Positions 1-11,686 of a stretch of DNA of 64,000 nucleotides are shown here, piece after piece; the stretch's first letter is position 1, and every line of letters starts with the position of its first letter. The position numbers were made by a program, and so were the translations under genes. The DNA lies in NCBI GenBank assembly GCA_037953625.1, contig CM075651.1, positions 66,512,501 to 66,576,500 of the forward strand, written 5' to 3'. This DNA comes from Crotalaria pallida (taxonomy: Eukaryota > Streptophyta > Magnoliopsida > Fabales > Fabaceae). Below the pieces are notes generated by a model. That model saw nothing but the letters and a program-made list of their open reading frames with translations. It was not told where the DNA came from and did no database searches.

Positions 1-661
1 CTTTGGCCTTAACTTTTCCCTTCTCATCTTGAACCAACAAGACAGTTTTTCCCTTGTTGATATCATGCTCAGAAGTGTTCAACTTCCCTAACAATTCAGT
101 TAGAGTGTTGTCAATGTTGTTCATGTTGTAATTCATGACAAACTGACTAAAGCTCTGTGGTAAGGAATGAAGAACTAAGTCAACGGCCAACTCTTGACCT
201 AGTGGAAAACCCAACCTCTCAATATTCTCAATATAACCAATCATTTTGATAACATGATGGCTGACTGGGCTTCCCTCTGTCATCTTACAAGTGAAAAGGG
301 ACTTTGTGGCCTCAAAACGCTCATACCTTGCTTGCTCTTGATAGAGCTCCTTCAGGTGTACGATCATATCGTACGCACTCATGTTCTCATGAACTTTCTG
401 AAGCTCAGAGGTCATGGTGACAAGCATGAGAGTTCGAACCTCCAATGCATCATCTTGATGCCTTCGGAAAGCATTCCGCTCAGCAGCCGGTGCATTAGCG
501 GGGGGTGCTTCAGGGAGCGGTTGCTCTAGCACATACAATTTTTTCTCATTCCTAAGGACAATCCTTAGGTTTCGATACCAGTCCAGGAAATTAATTCCCG
601 TCAGTTTGTCCTTCTCAAGGACCGATCGCAGTGATAAGTTATTTGAATTGTTTGAAGCCAT
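1..661 (-). CDS. Ty1/copia Gag, partial (Copia-1)
   Basis: An open minus-strand frame runs from an ATG at 661-659 to the window edge, about 220 codons without a stop. It starts MASNNSNNL and contains the copia Gag hallmarks LTGINFLDWYRNLRIVL near residue 20 and KELYQEQARYERFEATKSLF near residue 120, as in the UBN2-type Gag of plant copia elements. Gag would package the element RNA into cytoplasmic particles. The start is chosen because it begins the homology and lies downstream, in element orientation, of the leader, PBS and LTR at 662-3850. The zinc knuckle, protease, integrase and RT would lie beyond the left edge. No break is visible in this part. Assignment to copia is firm; the lineage within copia is not resolved. 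Confidence 0.85.
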   Translation of the reverse strand, partial: MASNNSNNLSLRSVLEKDKLTGINFLDWYRNLRIVLRNEKKLYVLEQPLPEAPPANAPAAERNAFRRHQDDALEVRTLMLVTMTSELQKVHENMSAYDMIVHLKELYQEQARYERFEATKSLFTCKMTEGSPVSHHVIKMIGYIENIERLGFPLGQELAVDLVLHSLPQSFSQFVMNYNMNNIDNTLTELLGKLNTSEHDINKGKTVLLVQDEKGKVKAK

Positions 662-2261
662 GGTGATCTAACAACAAAATAAAAGCAGAATTAAAATCAT
701 GTTTATTAAATATTTAATAAGGACTTTCATTAAATATTACTCCCACTATTTTCCTCAAATCAATAACCCTCAATATTGACTCGGAAAATCTCAGCGTAAG
801 ATTTTCTAGTGGGACCAAGATCCATATTTCATCTTATTATGAGTCAAACTTTAGCTGATCTCCCATAATTTGATTATTTAGGTAGGGAACCCTTTCTCAA
901 TCACATCTCATGTGACTCTTGGATCAATTGGGTGAATAACATTTATTCAAAATTAACTTATTAATTTATACCCAATTCTTTTGCCTATAGATCTTCAATC
1001 CTATTGAACCATCCATTTAAGTTAGACCCAATGGTTGACATAACGAATATCACATTTATTCCTTCGCGTCTGACCAATGTAGATAAACGTACTCTACTTT
1101 AGCAGACCCACATTCAAAACGACATCAATCAAGACGAATGTCAACTATTGGAAGGCATATAACTTAATATTTCAGTTTGAGGGGTTTTATATTTAAGTGA
1201 TCTCACCTATTTTATCTTACATTAACATACATTATAACGATAACATGCATCACATACATACTATAATTATAAACTACGTGATATGATCATGGCCTAGAAA
1301 AACTAATTCACCCAAGCCAATGAGTGAATTAATACAAAGATCCTAAACGCATAGCTTCTTCTCCAAGAGCATTCCTTGAATGTATGCACCGGTCCTTCTC
1401 CAAGAGCCTTCCTTAAATCTCTTTTCCTTTTTCATCTTCAAGTCTTTCGAAATTTTAATAAAAAATATTACAAATAGAAACCTCGTTCATGAGGGGATTT
1501 AGATGAGAAAAGAAATACATATTGAATATAGAGAGAGCCACGACACGCAGGTCGTATTTAAAAATAAACCAAAAGAAAATAAAAATACACAAGGCGCGAA
1601 ACGATCTAAGAGACCATGACCATTCACCATACAACAAACAACATATTTAATAAAATACAATATTATTTTATTAAAATTATGTTTGTTACAAATTATAAAA
1701 AATATTATATTTTATCAACTCTTGAAAAAAAAAAAATACTGACGTTTTGAGCATGTATATCATCATCATCATGAATAGCCCGCAACAAGATTGATACTCA
1801 TCATGTGATATACACAATTTATCTTAACGAATCAATTGATATACACGGCACAAGCAGCACAATTCTTACTCATGCGCAATTAATATTCACGTGACAAAAG
1901 AATGATTCATGAAATCAAAGTTCATGCGGCAAATTGATTCACGTGAACTCTTAACAACTGATACCATGATTTTGATTAATATTAATAGATTCATGAAATC
2001 AAAGTTCATGCGGCACAATTTGATAACTTAGTCTCCAGGCCAAATTCATATGCGGCACAATTGATAACTTAGTCTCGAGTCCAAATTCATATGCGGCACA
2101 ATTGATACTCATCATGTATCAATTTCATATGCAGCGCAAACACATCAACATGTGTTTTTTTTTTTTTAATTTTTTTTTTAAATTTTTGATTAATCCAAAC
2201 ACATCATAATCATATTAAAACATGTTTAATCAAAAATAATGAAATCATAGTTTCACAAGTG
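662..2261 (-). other. Copia-1 untranslated leader between PBS and gag
   Basis: About 1.6 kb of AT-rich sequence separates the PBS from the gag ATG. No reading frame in it looks real. Such a long leader is unusual for copia elements. It holds a short-period repeat (separate entry, 1960-2145) and runs of A and T. An intron in the leader is possible but no convincing splice pair was identified. Confidence 0.6.
1960..2145. repeat. Imperfect tandem repeat, unit about 43 bp
   Basis: Units share the pieces 'aattcatatgcggcaca' and 'attgataacttagtctc'. At least three copies in a row are visible between about 1985 and 2120, with degenerate copies upstream ('gaaatcaaagttcatgcggca' type) at about 1910 and 1990. 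The array lies in the transcribed leader of Copia-1. Its function is unknown. Confidence 0.75.
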
Positions 2262-2273
2262 GCTCTGATACCA
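2262..2273 (-). promoter_or_regulatory. Primer binding site of Copia-1
   Basis: The minus strand reads TGGTATCAGAGC, the usual PBS of plant LTR elements primed by initiator tRNA-Met. It lies one base from the LTR end at 2275, which fixes the LTR boundary and the element orientation. Confidence 0.9.
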
Positions 2274-2274
2274 C

Positions 2275-3850
2275 TGTTAGAAAATAGGATGCGACAAATG
2301 CAGGGAAAAAAATAATAAATAAATCCTATTTCCATCCAGGATCCATGTGAAAGCATGATTTGAGATAGGGAATTAAATTACCTTTTGCAGGGAAGAGGAG
2401 ACAAACGAATCTTATCACGAACGCTTCGTCAATCACGAGCACATCAATGTGTTGTGCCTCTATTGGTATCCACACGAACAAATTCCCAATTGGAGTCACG
2501 TCTCTCTTCTCAATGCTAGTAGAGAAGAGAGAGTTTGTGTATCACTCACTCTCTGATATGACGGCTAGGGTTACCGTTCTGTGTCTCACACATCTAAAAA
2601 CCCCTAAAGCTAATAATATTATATTTATAATATTATCAGACCAACTGGTTGGGCTTTTAGAAGATAAATTCGAATTCTATCTTATATGTAGAAGATAAAA
2701 TCAAATTTATATCTTATACATAAAGATAAAACGAATCATATCTTAATCATATCAGAAAGATTTAATTTTATAAAAATACAACTATTGTATTTTTTATCAA
2801 ATGTGATATCTCCAATTTTATCTGCTCTTAGTGTGTGACCCTATAGGTTCCTGTAACGTTGGCAGTAATGTTAAAATCACATTTTAACTTTACAAGCAAT
2901 GAGCGGGGTCTAGCAACACATCATTGCTACCCAAGTGACAGGAATGTCTGTGATTTGACTAAACCTTTTACTGTGACCAATGAACATGTGTATGTTTAAT
3001 CCCTTTGTCCAAATATCATAGTTACACTCATGACATGGAACGTGTCACCCATGAATAGTGTAACCTATGGTTTCTTGATCCCTGAGTAGACGCGTCTAAA
3101 CAAGTCTCGTCAATATCTCATATCGACTGTCTTGAGTATGGCCATACATTTCAATGTCTCACTCAATCAAGGGGCCCAGAGATATAATTCCTATTGATAA
3201 GGAAGGACAAATCCCATCTACGTCACTCACATCCCTCTACATGATTTGTCATATACCCGACTACAACCGTTATGATCACCTGGTTAAAGATGACGTTTGA
3301 TTGCGTGAAAGCATATAATTCCTCATGTTGGAAACCGTAGCGACTTCAGGTTGAAGGACCATGTACACCATTGTCACTATGAGAATCGCTTATGACACTC
3401 ACTTAATAACCCATGTAGCATTCTCATGGCGGGTCAATCCAGTACACAATTGTCCCAATGTGTACTTACGTGAAGACTTGATATCCCATATCCATGACCG
3501 GTGAGATACAGTCATCAGTCTGCCACATACTAGTCTCGATGTATTATAGTTGTCCTTATTAACTATAATACTCGACTAGGGAATCTTTAAGGATAATTAT
3601 CAATCAATAAGATCTCACTATCAAGTCATGTACTTGATATTCTTATGACATTATCAAGTCATGTACTTGATATTCTTATGACATTGAACTTATAATCCTA
3701 AGGACTTTATTACATCTATTTTAATTAAACAATTAAAGCATAAATATAATAAATGAAATGCCTCATTATTATTAATAGTAATGATCCATAAACATGAAAT
3801 AAGTACAAGTAAAAGAGAAAATATGATTGCCACTAAGGCACTCTCCAACA
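2275..3850 (-). mobile_element. 5' LTR of Copia-1 (1576 bp)
   Basis: The plus strand runs TGTTAG...CCAACA, so in element orientation the LTR begins TGTTGG and ends CTAACA next to the PBS. The partner LTR lies outside the window, so no target duplication can be checked. The LTR ends directly upstream of the intron acceptor of the MULE transposase (3921-3924), implying insertion into the 5' part of the MULE. An AT-rich TATA-like stretch lies at about 2615-2640. The LTR contains a 33-bp tandem hairpin repeat at 3619-3684. Confidence 0.88.
3619..3684. repeat. Two 33-bp tandem copies, each an 8-bp-arm hairpin
   Basis: The unit TATCAAGT-catgt-ACTTGATA occurs at 3619-3639 and again at 3652-3672, followed each time by 'ttcttatgacat'. 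Arms are perfectly complementary. The array is in the U3 part of the Copia-1 LTR. Confidence 0.9.
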
Positions 3851-3924
3851 GTAGGGACCGCACATATATATCCTTGTTTTCTGTTACAAAAAACTAATTT
3901 TTTTTCCATTTATTTGTTTTTCAG

Positions 3925-6900
3925 ATTCACTCTAGTGGTGCACCACATGGGTATGTTTGTGGGTCACCCTAATTTGGAATATGTGGGTGGTGGTATTACT
4001 GTTGCTCATAACATAGAGGTGGAGACTTCGTCATATTTTGAAGCTCTTGCGCTGGTTAGAGATCTTGGCTTCCTAGATGTTGTGCAACTTTGGTGGAAAC
4101 CGAATGGAACTGAATGGGTACATGTGATTGATGAGAAAGAAGCAGAGGCTATTGCAAACTATGCAATAGAAAACAAATGTGAGGTTGACATCTATATAGA
4201 ACATGTCAAAGTTTCAGTGTTTGTTGAAATCGTTGGTGTTGAGGATGAAGGCAATGAACCTGGAAATGAGAAGAAAGACCAAGGTGGTGGAAATGGGAAG
4301 AAAGACCAAGGTTGTGGTGCAAGTGGTGAAGATTCAGGTGCTGGGAACAAAGAGGAAGATGTTGGTCCAAGTGTTGATGGAAATGATATTGTGGAAGAGG
4401 TGTGTAGTGGAAGTGAGAGTGACAGTAACAATGATAGTGTGAAGGGTGTGCATTTTGATGATAGTGAAGAAGAGAGAGACCTTGGTTTAGATGATGCTTT
4501 TGAGTTTGGGCTAGGTGGTGAGTTTGGGCTAGGTGTTGAGTTTGGGCCACTTGTTGATGTTGGAGTAGGTGTTGATGTGGCTCCAAGTGTTGTTGCTGGG
4601 CCATCTGAAGAAAATGGAGGAACTGTTGTTGGTGGCCCCTCTGTTTGTGCTGGACCCAATGTTAAAGTTGCACCAAATGCTGATGCTGGACCCTGTGTTG
4701 GTGCTGGTTCAAGTGATATTGGTGATGTTGGATCCTCTGTTGCTTCTGGGCCAAGTGTACCTGCTGGCCCAAGTGTACCTGTTGGAGCAAATGTTGTTTC
4801 TGGGCCAAGTGTTGCTGCTGGCCCCGAGGAAACAAATGGGGATGCTCATAATGAAGGTGAGGAGGGAAGTGCTCCTGCTAGGAATTACAGAAGGAGGAAG
4901 GCATACAAGCTAGTGGATTTGTTCCCTTTCGTGCAGACACTGAACATGAAATGGAAATTGGATACAACACTGATGAGTTAGAAAGTGGGAAGAGTGACGG
5001 TGATGATGATGGTGGCAGCAGAACTAAGTACCCAAAATTCAGGGCAGATGAAATGGGAAAAGATTTCAAGTTCAAGTTGGGTATGGAGTTTAGTTCTTTG
5101 GAGCAGTTCAAAGATGTCATCTTAGAGCATTTTGTCCTTATTGGTAAGGAGGTTAAATTTATGAAGAATGATAAAGTTAGGGTGAGGGTACAGTGCAAGC
5201 ACAAATGCGATTTTGTGATGCTTGTTAGCAGAGCTGGGAGGCAGTCAACATATAGATTTAAAACACTTGTTCAACCTCATACTTGTGGAAGAATATTTGA
5301 TAACAAGAATGCAACCTCAAAGTGGGTTGCCAAGAAGGTGGTTGAGAAGTTCAGAAGTAATACAAGCATGAGTTTAAAGGATGTGATGGATGATATTAGA
5401 ACCTCTTATCAGACTGGAATTACAGTGCATAGGGCATGAAAAGCTAGACAAATGGCAAAAGAGGCTGTGGATGGAGATGCAATGAAGCAGTACGGTTTGC
5501 TTTGGAGTTATGCAGCTGAACTTACCCGTGCATGTGAAGGAAACAGATGCAAGATGACTTTGAATAAGATTGCTCCAGATTTGCCACCAAGATTTGGGAG
5601 TTTCTACATGTGTCTTGATGGATGCAAGAAAGGATTTATTCATGGTTGTAGACCCTTCATTGCTGTGGATGGATGTCACCTTAAAACATCTTATGGAGGC
5701 ATACTGTTGATTGTTGTGGCCAGAGATCCAAATGACCAATACTTTCCTCTTGCATTTGCAGTTGTGGAAACTGAATGCAAGGAAAGTCGGAGGTGGTTCT
5801 TGACTCTGTTATTGGAGGACATTGGTGACATGACTACAAACAGATGGATTTTTATGTCTGACCAACAAAAGGTATGCATCTTACTTACTCATTTTCAATT
5901 GAAATATGTATGCTGTTACTCATGATTTACACTTGTGTTTGTTATAGGGTTTGGTGCAAGTGTTTGAGGAAATGCTGGAGGGAACTGAGCATAGGTTTTG
6001 TTTAAGGCATCTATACAACAACTTGAAAAAGGTTATCCTTGGATGTGGTACAGCAATAAGGGATTTGGTGATGGCTGCTGCAAAGGCTACTTATGTGGAG
6101 GAGTTCAAATCAATCATGGACACACTAAGAAGTAAAAATGAAGCTGCTCACAATTGGTTGGCAGCAAAGGAGGTAAAAACATGGTGTAAGCATGCATTCT
6201 CTTATTACCCCAAGTGTGATGTGCTTGTGAATAATTTATCTGAAGCATTTAATAGCACAATATTGATAGCTAGGGACAAACCAATAATTACTATGTTTGA
6301 GTGGATAAGAACATACCTAATGGGTAGATTTGCCAAACTTTGGGATAAATTCACTGCTTATAAGGGTGATGTGATGCCTAAACTAAGAAAGAAACTTGAT
6401 AGGGAAATAGAAATGAGTGCAAATTGGCTACCCACTTGGGCCCGTGCTGGGAGTTTTCAGGTTCAACATACTGTGAGAAAAGAGAGTTTTACTATTGACT
6501 TGGAAAAGGGGATATGTAGTTGTGGCTTCTGGAAATTGGTTGGTATACCATGCAGACATGCAGTAGTTACAATATGTTACAAGGGTGACAACCCTGAAAA
6601 ATATGTCCACAATTGCTACAAAAGAGCTGCTTATACAACATGTTATGGACACATGATTACCCCAATCAATGGCCATCTACTGATCATGAAGAAGTCTTGC
6701 CACCATTGTACAAAAGAGGACCACGGAGACCAAAAAAACTGAGAAAAAGAGAACCAGATGAGCCTACAAATGGAGGTAATAGGCTGAGGAGAGGAAATTG
6801 TAAAAATAGATGCAATAGGTGTCATCAATATGGACACAATGCAGCAGGTTGCAGAAATGAAGCTGTAGAGGGTTATATACCAAGGCCAAGAAGGGTAATT

Positions 6901-8044
6901 CAACTCACTACTTTATCTTATGTTTTTGAATGTTCTACGTATATAATTGTATTTGTTTCTCTACATGTCATGTGCTTCTTATTGCATTACAGAGTATAGG
7001 GACAGAACAACATGAAACAACAATTGGAGGAGGTTCAACAAGTGTAGGAGGTTCAACAAATGGAGGAGGTTCAGCAGATGGAGGAGTTGCAGCTGAAAAC
7101 CAAAGTAATGGAGCTGCAAGTGGACGAGTTGTATCAAATGAAGCACCTCCAGCCGAAGTAAATGGTGCTTCTCAAAGTGATGTTGCTGCTGAAGTTAATC
7201 TTGGTGCTGACAATGAACATGATTGGATGGTACCACCCCCATCTGCCCCCGCCACTGCCCATGTTGTTGCCCGTGACCCTACCCCTGCCCATGCCACTGC
7301 CCCTGCCCCTGTCCCTGTCCCTGTCCCTGCCCCAGCTGGTAAGGGTAAGGGTGCCCCTGCTGCTAAGGGTAAGGGTAAAGTGGTTGCAACCTCTCAACCT
7401 CCCCCTTCTAGTTCCCCTATTAAGAGTAAGTCCAAAATGGGTGCAAGCTCTCAACCTGCTCCTACCATCAATGCTCAGAGGCCAAACAGGGTTATGCAAT
7501 CAAGGTATATGAAACCATTTGCTGCTGCACCTGCTGCTGCCTCTCAGAATAATGCAGCCACTGAAATGTAGAAAAAGGTGATATATTGACATACACTTGT
7601 TTTTTAAATTTTTTGTAACAGTGACCATGACATTAAACTGCTTATTCTTCCAATAGGGAAAAGGAACAGCATCTACAACACATAAAGGAAAGACACTACA
7701 AATTCCAAGATCGAAGGGAAAGGCATCAGGTAGTCCAACAAAATCAAAGGTATTTTGCGACTTTGATCTATCCATAAATTTGACAACACTTTGTTCTGCC
7801 TTGCATTTGTTCTGTCCACTTTGTTTTGTTCATATATCTTTAGTAGCATTTTATAGGTGCAATCCTAATTTTATTTCCACTCTTGTAGGTTTCACAGATT
7901 CCTCATGTGTTCCCTGAAACAGCACGAACTAGGAAGTTGGTTAAAGTTTGGAGTGATGTCACAGATTCATTCAATGAAGTGAAGAAGAGGAGACTTGAAG
8001 GATGTGGATCAATTCCAAGTGAAGGAAATGCAGAGAAGAAATGA
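3925..8044 (+). pseudogene. MULE transposase, multi-exon, broken
   Basis: A MuDR-family transposase would cut and paste the element. In order I see a PB1-like N-terminus (FVGHPNLEYVGG, about 3950), a low-complexity acidic and Gly/Val-rich linker to 4900, a MuDR domain (KFKLGMEFSSLEQF, 5070), a DDE core with Asp at 5668 (AVDGCH) and 5860 (MSDQQK) and probable Glu near 6242 (NNLSEAFN), a SWIM zinc finger CSCG...CRH (6515-6570), a CCHC knuckle (6811-6852), a Pro/Ala-rich tail, and a final exon (KLVKVWSDVTDSFNEVKKRR). GT..AG introns fit at 5872-5947, 6895-6992, 7578-7656 and 7750-7888. Breaks are a frame change near 4900, TGA at 5437-5439, a frame change near 6670, and TAG at 7569-7571. The 5' exon was separated by Copia-1. 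Confidence 0.85.
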
Positions 8045-8601
8045 GATGCTGCTGCTGAACGTGTTTTAATTTTGTTATAGGGTCTGTTTTTGTTGAAGAT
8101 TATTGTGGTTTCAGACAATGTTTCTTAAAGCACATGTTTTGGTTGTTTTTTGGGTTTTGAATGGTATGAAGTTTAGAAGGTCTCTGCCTTTTTGGATGTA
8201 AATGGGGTGGTTCTATTTTGTTTCACACTTTGGTTTATGTATTTTGATTACCGACATGACTTATCTGTAATGGGGATATGTAGACATCAACAATGTTCAA
8301 TCACAATCTTACCTTACTATTTAATCATTGTCTTTCATAATAGTATGATATTTGCCCATACGAAATACTAATATTTAATAGCACATACAAAATCATATCT
8401 TTCTTAAAGTGATTCATTTTGTTGCTTAATTGAAAATCAGGTCCCATCATGATTATATTAATGTTTACACATAAAAGAAGAAACCAGACATTTCACCCAC
8501 TTGGGACCATACTCAAAACGAAATTACATTTGAGGACCTAAATCAAAATACATTTATAATTCAGGGACTATATCCAAAAGACCGACAACATTGATTTCTT
8601 C
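8045..8601. other. Noncoding spacer inside the MULE
   Basis: The 3' flank of the transposase gene, T-rich on plus, contains possible polyadenylation sequence. From about 8480 it contains 'gggaccatactcaaaacg...cagggactatatccaaaag', reminiscent of MULE terminal sequence in reduced form. No gene or other feature is seen. Confidence 0.4.
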
Positions 8602-9095
8602 TTAGTGGCATTTCATCAAACACATGCCAGTACATCCAAAAGCAACAACCCACGTTATCAGCAACACTAACACCAATTTCTTCGTCCTATCCCTTTCATC
8701 AGCCAGTTTCTTCTTCAATTTCAAGCACTTATTCTTCCAATAACAATCATCGAACTCATTTGAATCTCCTATATTGATTGGAGGCTGCATCGAAGGTTGC
8801 ACATAGGTATCACCATCAACCTCACAATCAGTCCATTCACAATAATGCCCATGTGGATTCTCCTGCACAACACATGAAGAAATGAAATGAACACTCTTAC
8901 CTCCCAATCACTCCATTCGTAAGAGGAGAAGAAGCCATGAACAACTACAATAATTCTTATCTCCCAATTAGGACAGTGCCAAAACCTTTGTCCAGGATTC
9001 TTTGGAGTTCGCGAAGTCATCACTATGGGTGTGTTCCCGCAGCTACACACTCTTCTTCGTGAAGCATTGCTTGATGATGAGAACCTAGATGCCAT
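8602..9095 (-). pseudogene. GRF-type zinc finger protein with coiled coil and C-terminal membrane segment
   Basis: The ATG is at 9095-9093 (MASRFSSSSNASRRR). It is followed by a GRF-type finger, CSCG at about 9045 and RFWHCPNW at about 8985. The second exon has HYCEWTDCE (about 8830), a charged coiled coil (KCLKLKKKLADERDRTKK, about 8690) and a hydrophobic C-terminal helix LVLVLLITWVVAFGC ending at the TGA near 8602. The two halves are in different frames. The only obvious GT..AG between them (about 8865-8900) is too short for a normal plant intron, and the first possible donor reads GA instead of GT, so the gene is probably damaged. Small GRF proteins of this design are common in plant transposon-rich DNA. 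Its tail-to-tail place beside the transposase suggests a MULE accessory gene, which is inference. Confidence 0.6.
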
Positions 9096-9520
9096 AGTTG
9101 CAGAAGATGTGAAACGAAGAAGATGAAAAGTGGCAGATGAGGAGTCTGAAACAAAGAAAGTGAAAAATGGAGGGAGTTTGTTTATCACGTGAGTATCACG
9201 TGCGCTAATAGACCACGTAGGATAGATGAAAAAGGTGCTGAGGTGGCTTCCGTCAAGCCATGTCAGTAATTTTTGTCAAAGATGACGTGGAGGACTAACG
9301 GAAAAACGGAAGTAATGATTAGGGACTAAAACGAAAAAAAAGTTCAGGGACTCATTTCAAAGCGAGCAAAAAGTTCAAGGACGATTTTCATATATAAACA
9401 CATTGAAATCATGCACAAACACATTGCATGCAATTACACGTATCAATTTGCATAAAAACCATATAAATCACAACTCAAAGTATCAAACTCAAATATACTC
9501 AATTCCAACATGAAAAACAT
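9096..9520. other. Presumed MULE right end and flank
   Basis: Sequence upstream of the GRF gene ends in 'gggactaaaacg' and 'caaggacgattttcat' motifs near 9330-9390 that resemble MULE termini. From about 9390 to 9520 the sequence is AT-rich and resembles the hexamer composition of the LTR-F and sLTR-D fragments, but no boundary could be fixed. Confidence 0.35.
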
Positions 9521-10637
9521 TGTAATACCCGCAATTCTCCCCATTTTTATAAATTGATTTTTGAAAATTTGTGATTGGACAATTCTTTTCGAAATTATAT
9601 AAATATATTATTTGAGTGAAAATAACTATTTGAAAGTGTAGAATTTATTTTGTGTAGGAGGGATTTTATTCTTTAAAGTTTCGAATTTCAAATTTTTGAA
9701 GGACTAATTAAAGTGATTCAATTTTCTAAGAAGGGTGACCAATGCATGTATGACACCCTAACGAACTTATTTAATGCTGAATTTATTCCTTGTTGGTGAT
9801 TTAATGATTTTGGATTTCCTGTGAAATTAAATGTGGTGAATTTATAATTTATTCTGATAAGTTATTATTTTGTGATTTATCAATTTAAAAGGTTTATTTC
9901 TCTGAAAATTCATAACTTTTGACTGGTAAATCGGAATCAGACGAATTTGCAGTCAAAACGATCGTAAAGGAAATTTAGAATTTATTTTTGTAAATTTTGG
10001 CATTCAATTCAGCTGCCACAAAATTTTATATTTTTGTGGAAATAATAATGTTTTGTTATTTCAAAAAAAAAATTGAAAATATGATTTTGAATGTTATTCA
10101 CTATGTTGGGAAAATACTATCTTTCAACTGTGTTAGTGTCACATGGTCCAAGTATTTATTTTATGCATTTTGAATTTTGAATTGTTAGACATCCGTTTAT
10201 TAGAACACAAGACTCTAGGATAACCCAATTAAATACACCTTATCTCTAAAGTGTAACACCCCGATTTGGCAACTTGAAAATATATTCCCGTTTTATAAAA
10301 TGTAGTGAAAATGTGGGCCAATTTTTTTTCAAGTAACATGGGCATGAGAACCGTTAAGTTTCCAAAACTCTTTTGCATTTAAAATTGGTATTCTCACGTC
10401 TCATGTTAACCTTCAAGTTCCAAACCGAGATGTCACAAGACACCGCACTTTGAAACTTGCTTCTTTTAATTTCATTTGCAACATCCCTTCTTCTTTCACA
10501 ACTCGAGTCATTGGTACAAGTTTAAATATACTTCATAACATAAGTCAGGGGTTACATGTTGGTACTGCAATGATAGCTAAGTAAGTACAGGGAACACAAT
10601 ACTTCAAATAAAGAAAAGAACTACCACTAGGCCCACA

Positions 10638-10913
10638 CTAAGCTGATGCTGAAGGATCCACAGGAGGTGCCTCACTAGGATCAAACTCGTACACCTCAGC
10701 CTCCGGGTAGTCTAAGTCCTCATCAGGATCCTCTTCTGGATCTTCCTCTGGGTCGTCCTCTTGCATAGCCTCGAAAGCCTCATCTGGTAGATCATCCAGA
10801 GTTTCATCCAACTCCTCTAGCTCCTCGGCCTCGGGATCAATCCGTGCAGGTAAAGGCATCGGATGCCCACCATGATAGTCAGCTGGTCCACCAGTCTGCA
10901 AGTCCGCAAGCAC
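10638..10913 (-). CDS. Small acidic open reading frame inside sLTR-K
   Basis: An open frame of up to 91 codons ends at a TAA near 10638. The product is strongly acidic (runs of DDPEEDPEEDPDEDLD) with proline, and has no domain I recognise. It lies about 0.4-0.7 kb from the 3' end of the LTR in element orientation. Regular D/E/P composition and absence of stops suggest it may once have been translated, or may only reflect a biased repeat. Function unknown; it may not be a gene. Confidence 0.25.
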   Translation of the reverse strand: MLADLQTGGPADYHGGHPMPLPARIDPEAEELEELDETLDDLPDEAFEAMQEDDPEEDPEEDPDEDLDYPEAEVYEFDPSEAPPVDPSASA

Positions 10914-11618
10914 AAAACGACAGGTGCGAACATCAGGCGCTATCCCTTACAGAGTATGGTTGGGGTCAAAGATGCGCACCTCAGTGACTCCACGCCACTC
11001 CCAACCTCTATAATTAACTTCCCATCTTCCATCCTCCCGGATGTCGAAAGTAAACTTGACAGGGTCCATATGCTATGGGATTGACATCATATAAACAAGT
11101 ACACAAAACAGAAATCTCGAGAGAGTAAGTATTCGCAAGCATTCAATGCCAACAATGTGGAATTACAATAGGCAAGATATTAAGAAATACAACATCATAT
11201 ACACAAGCAACAAATAAAGAGCATTCTCATATCCATTCCCATCATCAGCATCCATTTCACTTACGCTTTCGATATCGTTACTTTCTCTTTCTCAAAATTC
11301 TTTACATAACCACATCACATTCTGTGGGTCTCTTATTCGTATCCGATTCCATCTTCATACAATCTTATTCGCTTTTCCATTCTTTCGTTCTTGGAATCAT
11401 TTCTTAAACTTACAAAATTCATCTTTTCTTATTTAAGTATTATGAAATCGTATCCATCAATGATGCGGGGAAATTAATCATCATTGAGGAGGTCGTTTAA
11501 CACACACGTCTACATCTCCTCGGTAATCCACCCAACCTAGTCGGAAGCAAACAGGAGTACAGGACCTTTACCACACAGGCTTGACAGCTGTCTCAACAAA
11601 TCACTTAATGCCAGGAGA

Positions 11619-11686
11619 ACTGTAGAAAATCCGGTACAGTCTCAAATCATAAAATCAAGGCACACTGTAGAAAATCCGGTACAGTG
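11619..11686. repeat. Direct repeat of a hairpin unit, ACTGTA...TACAGT
   Basis: The 22-base unit ACTGTAGAAAATCCGGTACAGT occurs at 11619-11640 and 11664-11685. Each copy is an inverted repeat with 6-bp arms and a 10-base loop; the second has an added complementary base pair on the outside. A further hairpin CTAGA-cttgcaa-TCTAG lies at about 11727. All are in the transcribed part of sLTR-K if the orientation is right. Confidence 0.85.

Larger units (their letters stand above)
3851..9390. mobile_element. Decayed Mutator-like transposon (MULE)
   Basis: The extent is inferred. The block holds a transposase pseudogene on plus, a GRF-zinc-finger gene on minus, and ends at about 9290-9390 in sequence of the kind 'agggactaaaacg...ggacgattttcat' often seen at ends of plant MULEs. 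The left end is cut off by Copia-1 and may lie beyond the window, so no terminal inverted repeat pair or 9-bp duplication could be checked. The region 8045-8601 between the two genes shows no coding signal. Confidence 0.6.

Noticed and set aside
4192..4659. Long minus-strand frames opposite the MULE linker
   Set aside because: They are antisense readings of a biased Gly/Val/Asp-rich coding segment; no homology or splice signals of their own.
7134..7512. Arg/Thr-rich and Leu/Pro-rich frames overlapping the MULE C-terminal tail
   Set aside because: Shadow frames of the low-complexity Pro/Ala-rich exon.
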